Shown here one piece after another: positions 14,750-23,889 of a stretch of DNA of 64,000 nucleotides. The DNA comes from CAVXHQ01 sp963789535. Lineage in GTDB: Bacteria; Pseudomonadota; Alphaproteobacteria; Rhodobacterales; Rhodobacteraceae. Position 1 is the first letter of the stretch; each line of letters starts with the position of its first letter. Position numbers and translations under genes: made by a program. Under the pieces are notes generated by a model. It had not been told where the DNA came from and ran no database searches. It saw only the letters and a program-made list of their open reading frames with translations. Location: contig CAWBKU010000005.1 of assembly GCA_963789535.1 (NCBI GenBank), forward strand, positions 1,736,001-1,800,000, read 5' to 3'.

Positions 14750-15337
14750 GTGACGATTTCGGTCGATCCCTACGACGATCACGGCGCGATGGCGGTGCTG
14801 TCGCAGCTCGATCCGGTCGACCGGATCGAGGCCGCAGTGCTGCGGGGGGCGATGCCCTCGCATTTGCAGCTCTTTGCCGAATGGCGTGGCCTGCAATCGT
14901 CGTGGGTGTTCGGCCATGTCCTGCGGACCCGTGCCATCACGGGTCTGCCCTTTGCCGTGCTGGCCGTGGGCAATACCGGGCAGGCGGGGGTGGCGCAGGC
15001 GGCCTTCCTCGCGCGCGATCACGTCCGGTTCCGCCGCGAGATCGTCGCGGCGGCGGTGCTGGCGCGGGATGCGATCGGCCCGACCTGCGCGCAGCTCGGT
15101 ATCCGCCGGATCGAGGCGCGGTGCTGGGCCGGGCACCCGACCGCCGCCAACTTCCTTGCGGCCATCGGCTTTCGGGCCGAGGCCGATATGGCCGGTTTCG
15201 GTGGTAACGGCCGCCAGATCGTCCGCCAGTTCGCCTATGTCGCAGAGCTTTCCCCCCACCAACCAGATCAGGAGCAGAAACATGTGCATTACCCCCAGAA
15301 TGCCGACCCCCGCGGCGCAGAAGATCGCGGCCTATGA
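14750..15337 (+). CDS. GNAT-like phage protein, gp13-type
   Basis: A 195-residue protein starting at a GTG (14750) two bases after the previous stop. The strand-helix order and the stretch CWAGHPTAANFLAAIGFRAEADM...GRQIVRQFAYV resemble the acetyltransferase-fold proteins found near the portal gene of T7-like phages (T7 gp13 relatives, needed for virion assembly). No clear acetyl-CoA loop is visible, so it may be structural only. The last 18 codons overlap the next gene, which begins at 15282 in another frame. Confidence 0.6.
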   Translation: MTISVDPYDDHGAMAVLSQLDPVDRIEAAVLRGAMPSHLQLFAEWRGLQSSWVFGHVLRTRAITGLPFAVLAVGNTGQAGVAQAAFLARDHVRFRREIVAAAVLARDAIGPTCAQLGIRRIEARCWAGHPTAANFLAAIGFRAEADMAGFGGNGRQIVRQFAYVAELSPHQPDQEQKHVHYPQNADPRGAEDRGL

Positions 15338-15476
15338 CAACACCGAAAGCATCCGCCAGGGCGGGATCGAGGCGCGGCTGCGCCGCCGTCGCGCCGGGGC
15401 GGCGGCGAACATCCTGACCTCGAGCCTGGGCATCCCGTCGGGTGCCGTGCCGACGATGGGCGGGGTGTCGCAATGA
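15282..15476 (+). CDS. Small hypothetical protein, 64 residues
   Basis: The ATG at 15282 has AGGAG 12 bases upstream, a good ribosome site. The protein begins MCITPRMPTPAAQKI and has a very basic centre (ARLRRRRAGAAANIL). It lies between the GNAT-like and portal genes. Podoviruses often carry a short gene here, but its role is unknown. It overlaps the portal start by ATGA. Confidence 0.6.
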   Translation: MCITPRMPTPAAQKIAAYDNTESIRQGGIEARLRRRRAGAAANILTSSLGIPSGAVPTMGGVSQ

Positions 15477-17152
15477 GCTTTATCTCCGGTGCACTGGGCG
15501 GCGTCGGCGCGATTAAGGACGATCCGCGCGCCATGGACGCGATCACCCGCTGGCAGGAGCTCAAGGGCAACCGCAGCCAGCACGAGGCCGACTGGGAGGA
15601 TATCGCCCGGCTGATCCGTCCCCAGCGGGGCGGGTTCCGCACGACCAGTGAGCGCAACCAGCCCCATGACAAGCCGCTGTCGTCGGCGCCGATCGTGGCG
15701 CAGGGAAACCTCTCGGCGGGCCTCTACGGCACGCTGATGAACGAGAGCAACCGGTGGTTCGGGCTCAAGGGCGCCGACCCGGACCTGAACCGCTACAAGC
15801 CGATGGCCGAATGGCTCGATATCGTGACGCAGCGGTGCGCCAACAGCTTCAGCGCCTCGGTTTCGCCGTTCTACAATGCGGGGATCCAGCTGTTTTCGGA
15901 CATCACGGCGTTCGGGAACGCCGCGCAATACGACGAACTGTTGCCGGGCGAAAAGAAGATCATGGACGTGACCCTGTCGCTGGCCGAAGTGGTCTACGAC
16001 ATCGACGGCTTCGGCATGGTCAACGAGGTGGTGCGACGGTTCGGCCTCAAGGCGCGGGCGGCGGCACGGATGTTGGGCACCCAAAACCTGCCACCGAAGG
16101 TCAACGAGATGGCCGACAAGGGGTCGCAGGAGCAAATCTGGTTCCTGCACCACGTCCTGCCGAACGACGATTTCGTCAAGGGCAGGCTGGGGCCGCGCGG
16201 GAAGAAGTGGCTGTCGCATTACCTGTGCGAGATCGACTGCGCCATGGTGCGGGTGCGCGGCTATGACGACATGCCGTTCCTCGCGCCCCGCTGGGAGGTC
16301 GAAAGCGGGTGCATCTATGGCACCGGCCCCGGCTTCGTGGCCCTCGCCTCGGCGCGTCTGGTGAACCTTATGGATGCGGCGACGATCAAGGCGGCGCAGT
16401 TCGCCGCCGATCCCACGAAACTCGCGGCCAGCAAGGACATGTGGCAGCCGCAGGGCGTGGTGCGGCCCGGCGCGGTGATCCAGGGTGGCCTCGACTATCA
16501 GGGCCGCCCGACGTTGCGCAACATGGAGACGCATCCCAACATCGGCCTGACCATCCAGGAGAAACAGCAGAAGATCGAGGAGGTGCGCGATGCCTTCAAC
16601 TGGTCGCTGATGAACCTTGCCGGGCGCACCGGCATGACCGCGACCGAGGTGATGACGATCCAGGAGGAGCGCCAGCGCCTGATGGCGCCGCACATGGGCC
16701 GGATCCAGCACGAATACCTCGCGCCGAAGATCGCCCGGCGGTTCGCCCTGCTGTGGAAGGCGGGTCAACTGCCGCCGCCGCCGCCAGAGGCCGAGGGCAT
16801 GTCGTTGCAGGTCGAGTATCTGTCGGCCGCCGCCATGGCGCAGCGCAGCATGGAGGGCACGGCGGTAGTGCGCATCCTCGAGGACCTCGCGCCGCTGGCG
16901 CAGATGGACCCTCGCTATCTCGACCGGCTCAGCCCAGACGACATCGCCGAAGCGCTGCATGCGGCGCGGGGGGCGCCTGCGTCGATCCTGCGGTCGCGCG
17001 AGGAGGCGGATGCCATCGCCCAGGGGCGCGCGCAGGCGCAACAGGCGGCGCAACAGATGGAGATGGCGGCGCAGAGCGGGGCCATCGCCAAGGACATGGC
17101 CTCCGCGGCGCAGCAGGCGGGCATGGTGCCGCAGGAGGGTGCGGTGCAATGA
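15473..17152 (+). CDS. Portal protein (head-to-tail connector, T7 gp8 type)
   Basis: A 559-residue protein with the layout of podoviral connectors: an N-terminal helical part (RWQELKGNRSQHEADWEDIARLIRPQRG), then a core with FNAGIQLFSDITAFGNAA-like text and the typical C-terminal stretch NWSLMNLAGRTGMTATEV followed by EERQRLMAPHMGRIQHEYLAP. The C-terminal 60 residues are Gln- and Ala-rich. It forms the ring through which DNA enters and leaves the capsid. The ATGA start overlaps the small gene before it, and the next gene overlaps its stop. Confidence 0.9.
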   Translation: MSFISGALGGVGAIKDDPRAMDAITRWQELKGNRSQHEADWEDIARLIRPQRGGFRTTSERNQPHDKPLSSAPIVAQGNLSAGLYGTLMNESNRWFGLKGADPDLNRYKPMAEWLDIVTQRCANSFSASVSPFYNAGIQLFSDITAFGNAAQYDELLPGEKKIMDVTLSLAEVVYDIDGFGMVNEVVRRFGLKARAAARMLGTQNLPPKVNEMADKGSQEQIWFLHHVLPNDDFVKGRLGPRGKKWLSHYLCEIDCAMVRVRGYDDMPFLAPRWEVESGCIYGTGPGFVALASARLVNLMDAATIKAAQFAADPTKLAASKDMWQPQGVVRPGAVIQGGLDYQGRPTLRNMETHPNIGLTIQEKQQKIEEVRDAFNWSLMNLAGRTGMTATEVMTIQEERQRLMAPHMGRIQHEYLAPKIARRFALLWKAGQLPPPPPEAEGMSLQVEYLSAAAMAQRSMEGTAVVRILEDLAPLAQMDPRYLDRLSPDDIAEALHAARGAPASILRSREEADAIAQGRAQAQQAAQQMEMAAQSGAIAKDMASAAQQAGMVPQEGAVQ

Positions 17153-17460
17153 GCATCTGGCACCCGATGGACCTGTTGCGGATCATGTTTCCGGTCGAAC
17201 AGCGCGCGGCGGCAGAGGCGGCACGGCGCTGGACGCGGGCCTTCCGCGATGTCCCGGCCATGGCCGAGGACGTGGTGCGCCTCGGCCGCATCCTCGAACA
17301 CCAGCCGGTGCGGTTCGACGATGGCGTCGAAATGCCCGACCCGATCGACCCGACGCGCCTGGCCTATGAGGCCGGGCGGCGGGACATGGCCCTGCAAATC
17401 CTCGCGTTGGGATCGCTCGGCCCCTGGCAACTGACCCAACTGATGGAGAACGACCAATGA
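17149..17460 (+). CDS. Hypothetical head-module protein, 103 residues
   Basis: Translationally coupled to the portal (ATGA at 17149) and to the scaffold gene (ATGA at 17457). It is a helical protein with Trp-rich N-terminus (MSIWHPMDLLRIMFP) and a centre VVRLGRILEHQPVRFDDGVEMPDP. Not recognised, but its conserved-looking place between portal and scaffold suggests a head assembly role. Confidence 0.65.
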   Translation: MSIWHPMDLLRIMFPVEQRAAAEAARRWTRAFRDVPAMAEDVVRLGRILEHQPVRFDDGVEMPDPIDPTRLAYEAGRRDMALQILALGSLGPWQLTQLMENDQ

Positions 17461-18485
17461 ACAGGTTCCTTTTTGCACTGCCCCGGCCCGTCTGGGCACC
17501 CGAGGACGGGGCCGCTGCGGCAGCTACCGGCACGGAAACCGGATCGGAGGGGGCGGGCTCGGCGACCAAGGCCGCCGGTGACGCGGCCACGGCCGGAACC
17601 GGCGAAACCGGATCGGCGGGTAGCGATGCGGCCGCCGCCGCCGGTGCCGCAGCGGGCAAGTGGTGGGAAGGCGATTTCTTCAGCGACGACCAGCGCACGA
17701 CGCTGACGGCGGCGGGTCTGACGGTCGACGATCCGCGCGATGCGGTCAAACGCCTCGTCGACATGGAGCGGAGCGCGCAACGCAAGCTCGGCAAGCCCGC
17801 CGACCAGCTCATGGAGAAGCCGAAGGAAGGGCAGGACATCGCCGAATACCGGCGGGCCAATGCGGCGCTGTTCGGAGTGCCGGAAAGTGCCGAGAAATAC
17901 GCGATCGAGAAGCCCGCCGACTGGCCCAAGGATCAGGAATGGGACAGTGCCCTCGAAGGCGAGGCGCGCAAGATCGCCTTCGACCGGGGACTGTCCAATC
18001 AGGATGCCAATGCCTTCGTGGCGCTGCACGCCAAGGCGGTGATGAACCTGATGACGAAGGCCGACACCGACCAGGCCACGGCCAATACCGCAATGATGGC
18101 CGACCTCGAGCGCGACTGGGGGCGCGAAACGCCGGCGAAGCTGCACATGGTGGAGCAGGCTGCAAACATCATCGCAGCGAAGGCCGGGTTCGACATCGAC
18201 CAGCGGGCAAGTCTCGCCCAGAGCCTCTCGGCCAAGATCGGCGATGCCAACGTGATCCGCCTCTTCTCGGCGATCGCCGACATGATGGGCGACGACGCCA
18301 TGGTCGGCGCGGGCAAGGGGGGCGGATCGCTCGGGACCACGCCCGCCGAGGCGCGCCAGCAGATCGCGGCCCTGCGCGCCCCGGACGGTGCCTATGGCAA
18401 GGCCTACGGCGAGAGCAACCGGACCGAGATGGCGCGGCTGCAACCGGAAATCGACCGGCTGACGAAGATCGCGGCGGGGGGCTGA
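17457..18485 (+). CDS. Capsid assembly scaffolding protein
   Basis: A 342-residue protein between portal and capsid. Residues 15-65 are a Gly/Ala/Thr/Ser-rich flexible stretch. The rest is helical and highly charged, including WWEGDFFSDDQRTTLTAAGL, VFGVPESAEKYAIEKP-type text and a C-terminal helix (NRTEMARLQPEIDRLTKIAAGG) like the capsid-contact helix of scaffolds. Position, acidic helical content and length fit the T7 gp9-type scaffolding role: guiding capsid protein into proheads and then leaving. Confidence 0.75.
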   Translation: MNRFLFALPRPVWAPEDGAAAAATGTETGSEGAGSATKAAGDAATAGTGETGSAGSDAAAAAGAAAGKWWEGDFFSDDQRTTLTAAGLTVDDPRDAVKRLVDMERSAQRKLGKPADQLMEKPKEGQDIAEYRRANAALFGVPESAEKYAIEKPADWPKDQEWDSALEGEARKIAFDRGLSNQDANAFVALHAKAVMNLMTKADTDQATANTAMMADLERDWGRETPAKLHMVEQAANIIAAKAGFDIDQRASLAQSLSAKIGDANVIRLFSAIADMMGDDAMVGAGKGGGSLGTTPAEARQQIAALRAPDGAYGKAYGESNRTEMARLQPEIDRLTKIAAGG

Positions 18486-18520
18486 CCCCTTCGCAAGCCA
18501 GTCTGGACAGGGGGTTGCAC

Positions 18521-18784
18521 ATGTCGGGCAGGGACGGGACGGACAACTCCGGTGCAGTGGCCCCCGCTGCACCGGGGATCGGTCACAACGGTCCCCCGGT
18601 GCCGCTTTTCGGTCTTCGGGCAGCTTGGCTGAAGTTTGCGCAGGTTGCCGAACTCCGCCGTCTCGCCAAGCTGCACCTGCGGATCGAACGGCGCAAGGCA
18701 GGGCTCGAGGCACTCGTCCACGAGCGGCAACGGATCATGAAGCGGTGTATCCGTCGGATGCGGCGACACGACGGGCGGGAATAG
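18521..18784 (+). CDS. Small protein with GIGHNGPP motif
   Basis: An 87-residue protein starting at 18521. It has the short motif PGIGHNGPPVPL after a disordered start, a motif seen at the N-terminus of many small phage proteins in alphaproteobacteria, followed by a long basic helix (ELRRLAKLHLRIERRKAGLEALVHE). The function of the family is not known. It lies between scaffold and capsid. Confidence 0.55.
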   Translation: MSGRDGTDNSGAVAPAAPGIGHNGPPVPLFGLRAAWLKFAQVAELRRLAKLHLRIERRKAGLEALVHERQRIMKRCIRRMRRHDGRE

Positions 18785-18837
18785 CGGCGGCACGATGACC
18801 CCGCATGTCGATCTTCGCGCCACATGTGGTTTTTTCC

Positions 18838-19014
18838 TTGACAATGCCCGCAAAATACAGATCCCTTTGGCGCACCGCCGGGCGACCCGTTTCTTCAGGG
18901 TCCGGCTGACACCGGGAACAGACCGGCGTCCCAGGCCAGCGATATGGTCAGGTAGGGTCCGGCGCGCCGGGCGACCCCTCCGAAAACTCATCACACCAGT
19001 TTTCAAGGAGGGGG
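18838..19014 (+). promoter_or_regulatory. Leader of the capsid gene: possible promoter and 5' hairpin
   Basis: TTGACA is present at 18838-18843, but no convincing -10 box is found at normal spacing. A 13-bp direct repeat CGCCGGGCGACCC occurs at 18876-18888 and 18965-18977. Just before the ribosome site, GAAAACT (18982-18988) and AGTTTTC (18998-19004) form a perfect 7-bp stem, followed at once by AAGGAGGGGG, an unusually strong Shine-Dalgarno sequence. This suits very high translation of capsid protein. Confidence 0.45.
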
Positions 19015-19015
19015 T

Positions 19016-19948
19016 ATGTCCCTGCAGGCCCGCGCGGAAGCGCATTTCATCCAGACCTATCGCGACAACGTCATGATGGTGGCGCAACAGATGCGCGGCC
19101 GTATCCGCCCGGCCGTCACCTCGGTGCCCGCCAGCGGCGAGAGCGTGCGCGCCTCGGACCTCGTCGGCACGATCAAGGCGGTCCGCACCGGACCGGTCGA
19201 GCTGCGCAACATCAACAATCCGCCGACCAACAGCGCCCGCTGGCTGGTGTTTCCGAACCCGGTGAAGTCCGGCCAGTACATCACCAGCGCCGAAAAGATG
19301 CAGCGGGCGCAGGATCCGACGTCGATCTACGTCCGTGGCCACACGGCGGCGGTCGTGCGGATCGTCGACGACATCGACATGGGCATCGTCGAGAACGACG
19401 ACGGCACGTTTTCGGTCGGCGAGGGCGGCATCCTCGGGCGCGCGTCGGACGGCAAGACGCCGGGCACCGCCAAGGTCGCGCTTCCCGCCTCGAGCTATAC
19501 CGCGTCGGGCGGTCTTGGCCTCACGCTCGCCAAGCTCATGGGGAGCAAGGAGGAGCTGAACTCGAACGAATTCGGCCTCGACGACATGGACAAGATGTAT
19601 GCGGCGATCACGCCGCAACAGGTGACGGACCTGCTGTCCCTGGCGGACGGCAACGGCGAGAGCCTGAACGCCTTCCAGCAGATGCAGCTCACGTCGGGCA
19701 AGCCGACGACCCTCATGGGCTATGAGTGGATCGTCACCAACCGTCTGCCGAAGGACGCGAACGGTGCGCGGATGTGCCCGATCTGGGCCAAGTCCAACAT
19801 CATCGAGGGCGTCTGGGAAGACATCCACGGCGACATGTGGAACGACACCAACGCCGACAACCAGCCCTATGCCCGCGTCCAGGCGTTCATCGACGCCGTG
19901 CGGGTGCAGGACAAGGGCGTCCACGTCCTCCTCTGCACCGAGAGCTGA
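19016..19948 (+). CDS. Major capsid protein
   Basis: A 310-residue protein following the scaffold, with the strongest ribosome site in the phage (AAGGAGGGGG). The N-terminal helix (ARAEAHFIQTYRDNVMMVAQQMRGRIRP) and the later parts resemble non-T7 coat proteins found in podovirus-like prophages of alphaproteobacteria (HK97-fold type). It ends in VRVQDKGVHVLLCTES. It would form the icosahedral shell. Confidence 0.8.
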   Translation: MSLQARAEAHFIQTYRDNVMMVAQQMRGRIRPAVTSVPASGESVRASDLVGTIKAVRTGPVELRNINNPPTNSARWLVFPNPVKSGQYITSAEKMQRAQDPTSIYVRGHTAAVVRIVDDIDMGIVENDDGTFSVGEGGILGRASDGKTPGTAKVALPASSYTASGGLGLTLAKLMGSKEELNSNEFGLDDMDKMYAAITPQQVTDLLSLADGNGESLNAFQQMQLTSGKPTTLMGYEWIVTNRLPKDANGARMCPIWAKSNIIEGVWEDIHGDMWNDTNADNQPYARVQAFIDAVRVQDKGVHVLLCTES

Positions 19949-20012
19949 TCCGCACCGCCGGGCGGCACTTGCGTCGCCCGGCCCGCTCCTCCCCTGACCG
20001 AAGGACAGGCAA

Positions 20013-20471
20013 ATGCCCATCGTCAACCAGAAATCCGACCTCTTCCGCGATGCCTTCAACGGCGGCGGTATCGTCGATCCCAAGCGCCTGCGCGGCCGCG
20101 CCGACATCGCGACCGGCAGCGTCGCCAACCTCGCCACCGACCTGAACACCTCGAGCTATCATCTGATCGACCTGCCGTCCGACTGCCTCATCCATCCCGA
20201 CACCGCCTTCGACGTCGAGAACTGGGGCTTTGCCACGATCAACCTGGGGACCCAGGGCGACATCGACGCGCTCGGCACCATCCCCAAGGCCTCGGGCGCC
20301 ACCTACCGGCCCGTCGTCTTCGGCGATGCCAAGTTCCTGCTGGAGCTCTGGCAGATCCTCGGGCTGGCGACGGACCCCGGCGGGTTCATCGGCATCTATG
20401 CCCATGCCTCGGCCAACGCGACGGCGGCGGGCGCGATGCTGTTCCAGATCCAGACGATCCGCGTCACCTGA
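20013..20471 (+). CDS. Hypothetical virion protein after the capsid gene
   Basis: A 152-residue protein (MPIVNQKSDLFRDAFNGGG...) with mixed strands and a C-terminal alanine-rich strand/helix (ANATAAGAMLFQIQTIRV). The position after the capsid gene and before the tail tubular genes suggests a head decoration or head-closure protein. GACCGAAGGAC upstream gives a fair ribosome site. The family is not recognised. Confidence 0.6.
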   Translation: MPIVNQKSDLFRDAFNGGGIVDPKRLRGRADIATGSVANLATDLNTSSYHLIDLPSDCLIHPDTAFDVENWGFATINLGTQGDIDALGTIPKASGATYRPVVFGDAKFLLELWQILGLATDPGGFIGIYAHASANATAAGAMLFQIQTIRVT

Positions 20472-20531
20472 TCCGAGCCGGGCGCCCGCTCCGGCGCCCG
20501 GTCCCCTCTTGCCGACAGGTGACAACCGCCC

Positions 20532-21134
20532 ATGACCTTTGCCATCGCGACATCCCAGATCGTCCAGCAGGCCTTTCGCTTCATGGAAAAGCGCCCGGTG
20601 GCCTCGTTCGGGGACGACAGCGAGGAGGCAACCTACGCGGCAGAGCAGTACGACGTCGCCCTGGCGATGTGCCTGGAGGTGGCGGACTGGAGTTTCGCCA
20701 GCACCGTCGCCGGTCTGCCGCCCCGGGCCGACCCTGTCCTCGCGGCCCTCGATCCCGCCTATCCGGGGCTCTACGAGCTGCCCGCCGACCACCTGGTCCT
20801 GCGCGACGTCTGGGACGGGACGCTGGCCTGGCGCGTCGACGGGCTGGTGCTGCGAACCACCGCCGCATCGACGGAGCGCCTCGCGATCCGCTACACCCGG
20901 CGGATCACCAACGAAACCGAGCTGCCCGCTACGTTCCAGACGGCGGTCGCGCTGCAGCTCGCCGTTCTCCTCGCGCCGATCTACGTCGAGGTCTCGTCCA
21001 AGCAGGACCGTCTTGCGGCCAGCCTCGAACAGGCGCTCGAGCGGTGCGGTCGCACCGATGCCCGCGCCGGATCGTCGCCGTCGGGATGGGCGGGCCCGCT
21101 GTCCGGTGACTGGGCCGCAGGGGCGGTCCGGTGA
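20532..21134 (+). CDS. Tail tubular protein A (T7 gp11 type)
   Basis: A 200-residue protein with the typical opening IVQQAFRFMEKRPVASFGDDSEE, then AAEQYDVALAMCLEVADWSFA, in which an early Trp/Phe-rich helix is common to gp11-like adaptors. The middle YELPADHLVLRDVW and the ending YVEVSSKQDRLAASLEQALE also fit. It forms the ring connecting the portal to the tail nozzle. The stop overlaps the GTG start of the nozzle protein gene. Confidence 0.8.
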   Translation: MTFAIATSQIVQQAFRFMEKRPVASFGDDSEEATYAAEQYDVALAMCLEVADWSFASTVAGLPPRADPVLAALDPAYPGLYELPADHLVLRDVWDGTLAWRVDGLVLRTTAASTERLAIRYTRRITNETELPATFQTAVALQLAVLLAPIYVEVSSKQDRLAASLEQALERCGRTDARAGSSPSGWAGPLSGDWAAGAVR

Positions 21135-23350
21135 CGCGATCGAGCCCGCCCCAGCTTTCGTTCTCGAGCGGCGAAATCTCTCCGCTGCTCTACGGGCGGA
21201 CGGATTACGTCCGCTACCAGACCGGCCTGCGCCGGTGCCCCGGTTTCCTGCCGATGCGCCAGGGCGGCGTCACCCGCGCGCCCGGCACGATCTGGCGGGG
21301 CCGCACGCGCAATGACGCAAGGGCGCGTCTGATCGACTTCGAGTTCGCCGCGAACGACGCGATCACGCTCGAGTTCACCAACGGTTTCATGCGGGTCTGG
21401 CGCTACGGCGCCCTCGTCCTGTCGGGGGCGGTGCCCTACGAAATCGCGACGCCGTTCGTCGAGAGCGACCTCGGCAACCTGTCGTGGGTGCAGTCGGCCG
21501 ATGTGATCTACATCGTCGACGGCCGCAATCCGATCCAGCGCCTGGCGCGCAGTGCGCTCGACGACTGGCAGATCGGCGACGCCGACGTGACCAACGGCCC
21601 GTTCCGCCTGGAGAACCTCGACGAAGCCAAGACCATCGAGGCCAGTGGAGCCATGGGGACGGTCGACCTGACCGGCGCCGGCGCGCCGTTCGAGGCCGAC
21701 ATGGTCGGCAGCCTCGTCCGTCTCGAGCCTGAAAACTACAGCGATATCGCCCTCTGGACCGGCAACCAGGACGTCACCGTCGGCGACACGGTGCGCTATG
21801 GCGGCAACATCTACAAGCTGACCGCGGGCACCAACACCGGCGTTAATCCTCCCATCCACCTTAGCGGCGTCGAGAAATACGACAGCGACGACGGCACGTC
21901 CTGGCGGTTCGTGACCGACGGCATCGGGATCGCGCGGATCACCGAATTCGTCAACAGCGGCCTCGTCCGCGCCACCGTCCTCAAGGCCATTCCGCAGCCG
22001 GTCATCGACGAGCCGACCTATCGCTGGTCGCTCGGCGCCTGGTCGCCGAAATACGGCTATCCGGGGGCGATCGAGATCTACGAGCAGCGGCTGGTGGCGG
22101 CGGCGACGCCGACCGATCCGCGCACAGTCTGGTTCAGCACCATCGGTGCCTTCGACGATTTCGAGCCCTCGATCGAGGCCGACGGATCGTTCGCCTACAA
22201 CATCGCGGGCCAGAACAGCGTCAACCGCATCCTCTGGCTGCGCAGCGGCCGCCGCGGCCTGCACATCGGCGCGCTCGGCGAGGAGTGGTCGGCGCGGTCC
22301 ACCGAGGGCGACCAGGCGATCGGGCCGACGACGACCGAGTTCGGGCTCGACAGTTCCATCGGATCGAGCGCCGTGCAGCCGATCGCGCCCGATGGCAAAC
22401 CGATCTTCATCTCGAAGGACGCGCGGCGCGTGTTCGAGATCGCCTATGCCTTCGAGGCGGACGCGAACAAGCCGGTCGAGCTCAGCCTGCCGTCCGAGCA
22501 TCTGGGCGCGCAGGGCTTTGCCGAGATCGTCTGGCAGGCCGCGCCGCAGCGCGTCATCTGGTGCCGCCGTGGCGACGGCACCCTGGTCGCACTGATCTAC
22601 GATCCCGAGGAACAGGTTCTGGGCTGGGCGCCCTATTCGCTGGCCGGGGGCGCCGTCGAGGCGATGGCCGTGTCGGCCAGTGCCGACGGCGCTCGCGACA
22701 TCCTGACCCTCGTCGTTCGCCGCACCGTCGACGGCGAGGTGCGCCGTTATATCGAGGACCAGTCCTTCGTCTTCGGCACGGCCTCGGACGATCCGCCGCT
22801 GGCCTCGGCCAACCACCTCTTCGCCGCCCTGACCTTCACCTCGGTCGCGCCGGTCGACACCTTCGCCGTGCCGCACCTCGTCGGCGAAACCGTCCGCATC
22901 TGGTCTGACGAGGGCGAGATCGGACCCCTCGTCGTGCCGGATGGCGGCGCCCTGCAATCCCCCGTACCGGTCCGGTCGGCCATCGTCGGCCTCTTTGACG
23001 AGACGCATTCGGTCGAGCTGCTCGACCTTGCGGCGCCGGCGCGGGACGGCTCGTCGATCGGCCGCAACAAGAGGCTGAACCACGGATCGGGCGCGCTGCT
23101 GCACCGCACCGCGGCCCTGAAGGTCCACGCGACGGAATATCACCTCGGCCGGTCCCCCGTGTCGTCCCGCCAGGAAGAGCTGGTCTCGCGCACCGTCGGG
23201 TCGGACCTGACGACGGCGGTGTCCGGTATGGCGCAGATACAGGCCGTCACCGGCACGGCACGGGAAATCACGCTCACGTTCACGCCTGTCGGGGCCGCGC
23301 CCGCGACCCTGCTGAGCGTGGCGCCACGCGTCGAGGAGGTGGGTGCCTGA
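21131..23350 (+). CDS. Tail tubular protein B / tail nozzle (T7 gp12 type) with carbohydrate-binding-like insert
   Basis: A 739-residue protein with GTG start (21131, overlapping TGA). The start LSFSSGEISPLLYGRTDYVRY and the later PGGVTRAPGT-type text are classic for phage nozzle proteins. Residues about 195-260 (IALWTGNQDVTVGDTVRYGG... GTSWRFV) look like a small carbohydrate-binding module of the kind found in chitinases and inserted in some tail proteins. A beta-propeller-like part follows (VWFSTIGAFDDFEPS, RLLWLRSGRRGLHIG-type). The C-terminal domain carries more beta strands. It forms the distal tail tube. Confidence 0.82.
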   Translation: MTRSSPPQLSFSSGEISPLLYGRTDYVRYQTGLRRCPGFLPMRQGGVTRAPGTIWRGRTRNDARARLIDFEFAANDAITLEFTNGFMRVWRYGALVLSGAVPYEIATPFVESDLGNLSWVQSADVIYIVDGRNPIQRLARSALDDWQIGDADVTNGPFRLENLDEAKTIEASGAMGTVDLTGAGAPFEADMVGSLVRLEPENYSDIALWTGNQDVTVGDTVRYGGNIYKLTAGTNTGVNPPIHLSGVEKYDSDDGTSWRFVTDGIGIARITEFVNSGLVRATVLKAIPQPVIDEPTYRWSLGAWSPKYGYPGAIEIYEQRLVAAATPTDPRTVWFSTIGAFDDFEPSIEADGSFAYNIAGQNSVNRILWLRSGRRGLHIGALGEEWSARSTEGDQAIGPTTTEFGLDSSIGSSAVQPIAPDGKPIFISKDARRVFEIAYAFEADANKPVELSLPSEHLGAQGFAEIVWQAAPQRVIWCRRGDGTLVALIYDPEEQVLGWAPYSLAGGAVEAMAVSASADGARDILTLVVRRTVDGEVRRYIEDQSFVFGTASDDPPLASANHLFAALTFTSVAPVDTFAVPHLVGETVRIWSDEGEIGPLVVPDGGALQSPVPVRSAIVGLFDETHSVELLDLAAPARDGSSIGRNKRLNHGSGALLHRTAALKVHATEYHLGRSPVSSRQEELVSRTVGSDLTTAVSGMAQIQAVTGTAREITLTFTPVGAAPATLLSVAPRVEEVGA

Positions 23351-23889
23351 TGTGTGAAATCGCGTCGCTCGCCTCGCTCGGGTCCTGGTTCGCCGGTGGC
23401 TCGGCCGCCGCTGCCGGCGGTGCCGCCGCTGGCGCCGCCACCGCGGGCGGCCTGTTGCAGACCGCGGGCCTCGTCGCCGGGGTGGGCGGATCGCTCTATC
23501 AGGGCATCGCCGCCAGCCGGCAGGCGCGCCAGCAGGCCAGGTTCCAGACACAGCAGGCGGAGACGCAGGCGCGGCTGACGGCCGTGCAGGACAACCGAGA
23601 GCGGATGCAGTTCGCCTCGCAAATCCGCCAGCAGGCGGCACAGCTCGCCGCGCGGGGCGTCTCACTCGACAGTCCGACGGCGGTGATGCTGGGCCAGACG
23701 GCGGCGCAGGAACTCGCGTTCGGCTCGCAGGCGACCCGCAGCGGCGGTGCGGCTCAGGTGGCCGAGCTGACCAATTCGGCGCAGCTCGCCCGCGCGCAGG
23801 GCCGGGCCGCTCTGCTGCAGGGCGGGTTCTCGGCGGCGGGGCGGTTCCTGACCAATGCGCCCGACGTCTGGCCGGACCTTCTGGCATGA
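23350..23889 (+). CDS. Internal virion protein (T7 gp14 type)
   Basis: A 179-residue protein starting with a Gly/Ala-rich hydrophobic stretch (residues 15-50), then a long Gln-rich coiled-coil helix (SRQARQQARFQTQQAETQAR) and RGVSLDSPTAVMLGQTAAQ, characteristic of the smallest ejection proteins of T7-like phages. It would be ejected first and form a channel in the outer membrane. ATGA overlaps link it to both neighbours. Confidence 0.78.
   Translation: MCEIASLASLGSWFAGGSAAAAGGAAAGAATAGGLLQTAGLVAGVGGSLYQGIAASRQARQQARFQTQQAETQARLTAVQDNRERMQFASQIRQQAAQLAARGVSLDSPTAVMLGQTAAQELAFGSQATRSGGAAQVAELTNSAQLARAQGRAALLQGGFSAAGRFLTNAPDVWPDLLA

Noticed and set aside
18795..19076. Small frame across the capsid leader
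   Set aside because: It overlaps the capsid gene start and the leader hairpin, is very Arg-rich and has no ribosome site.
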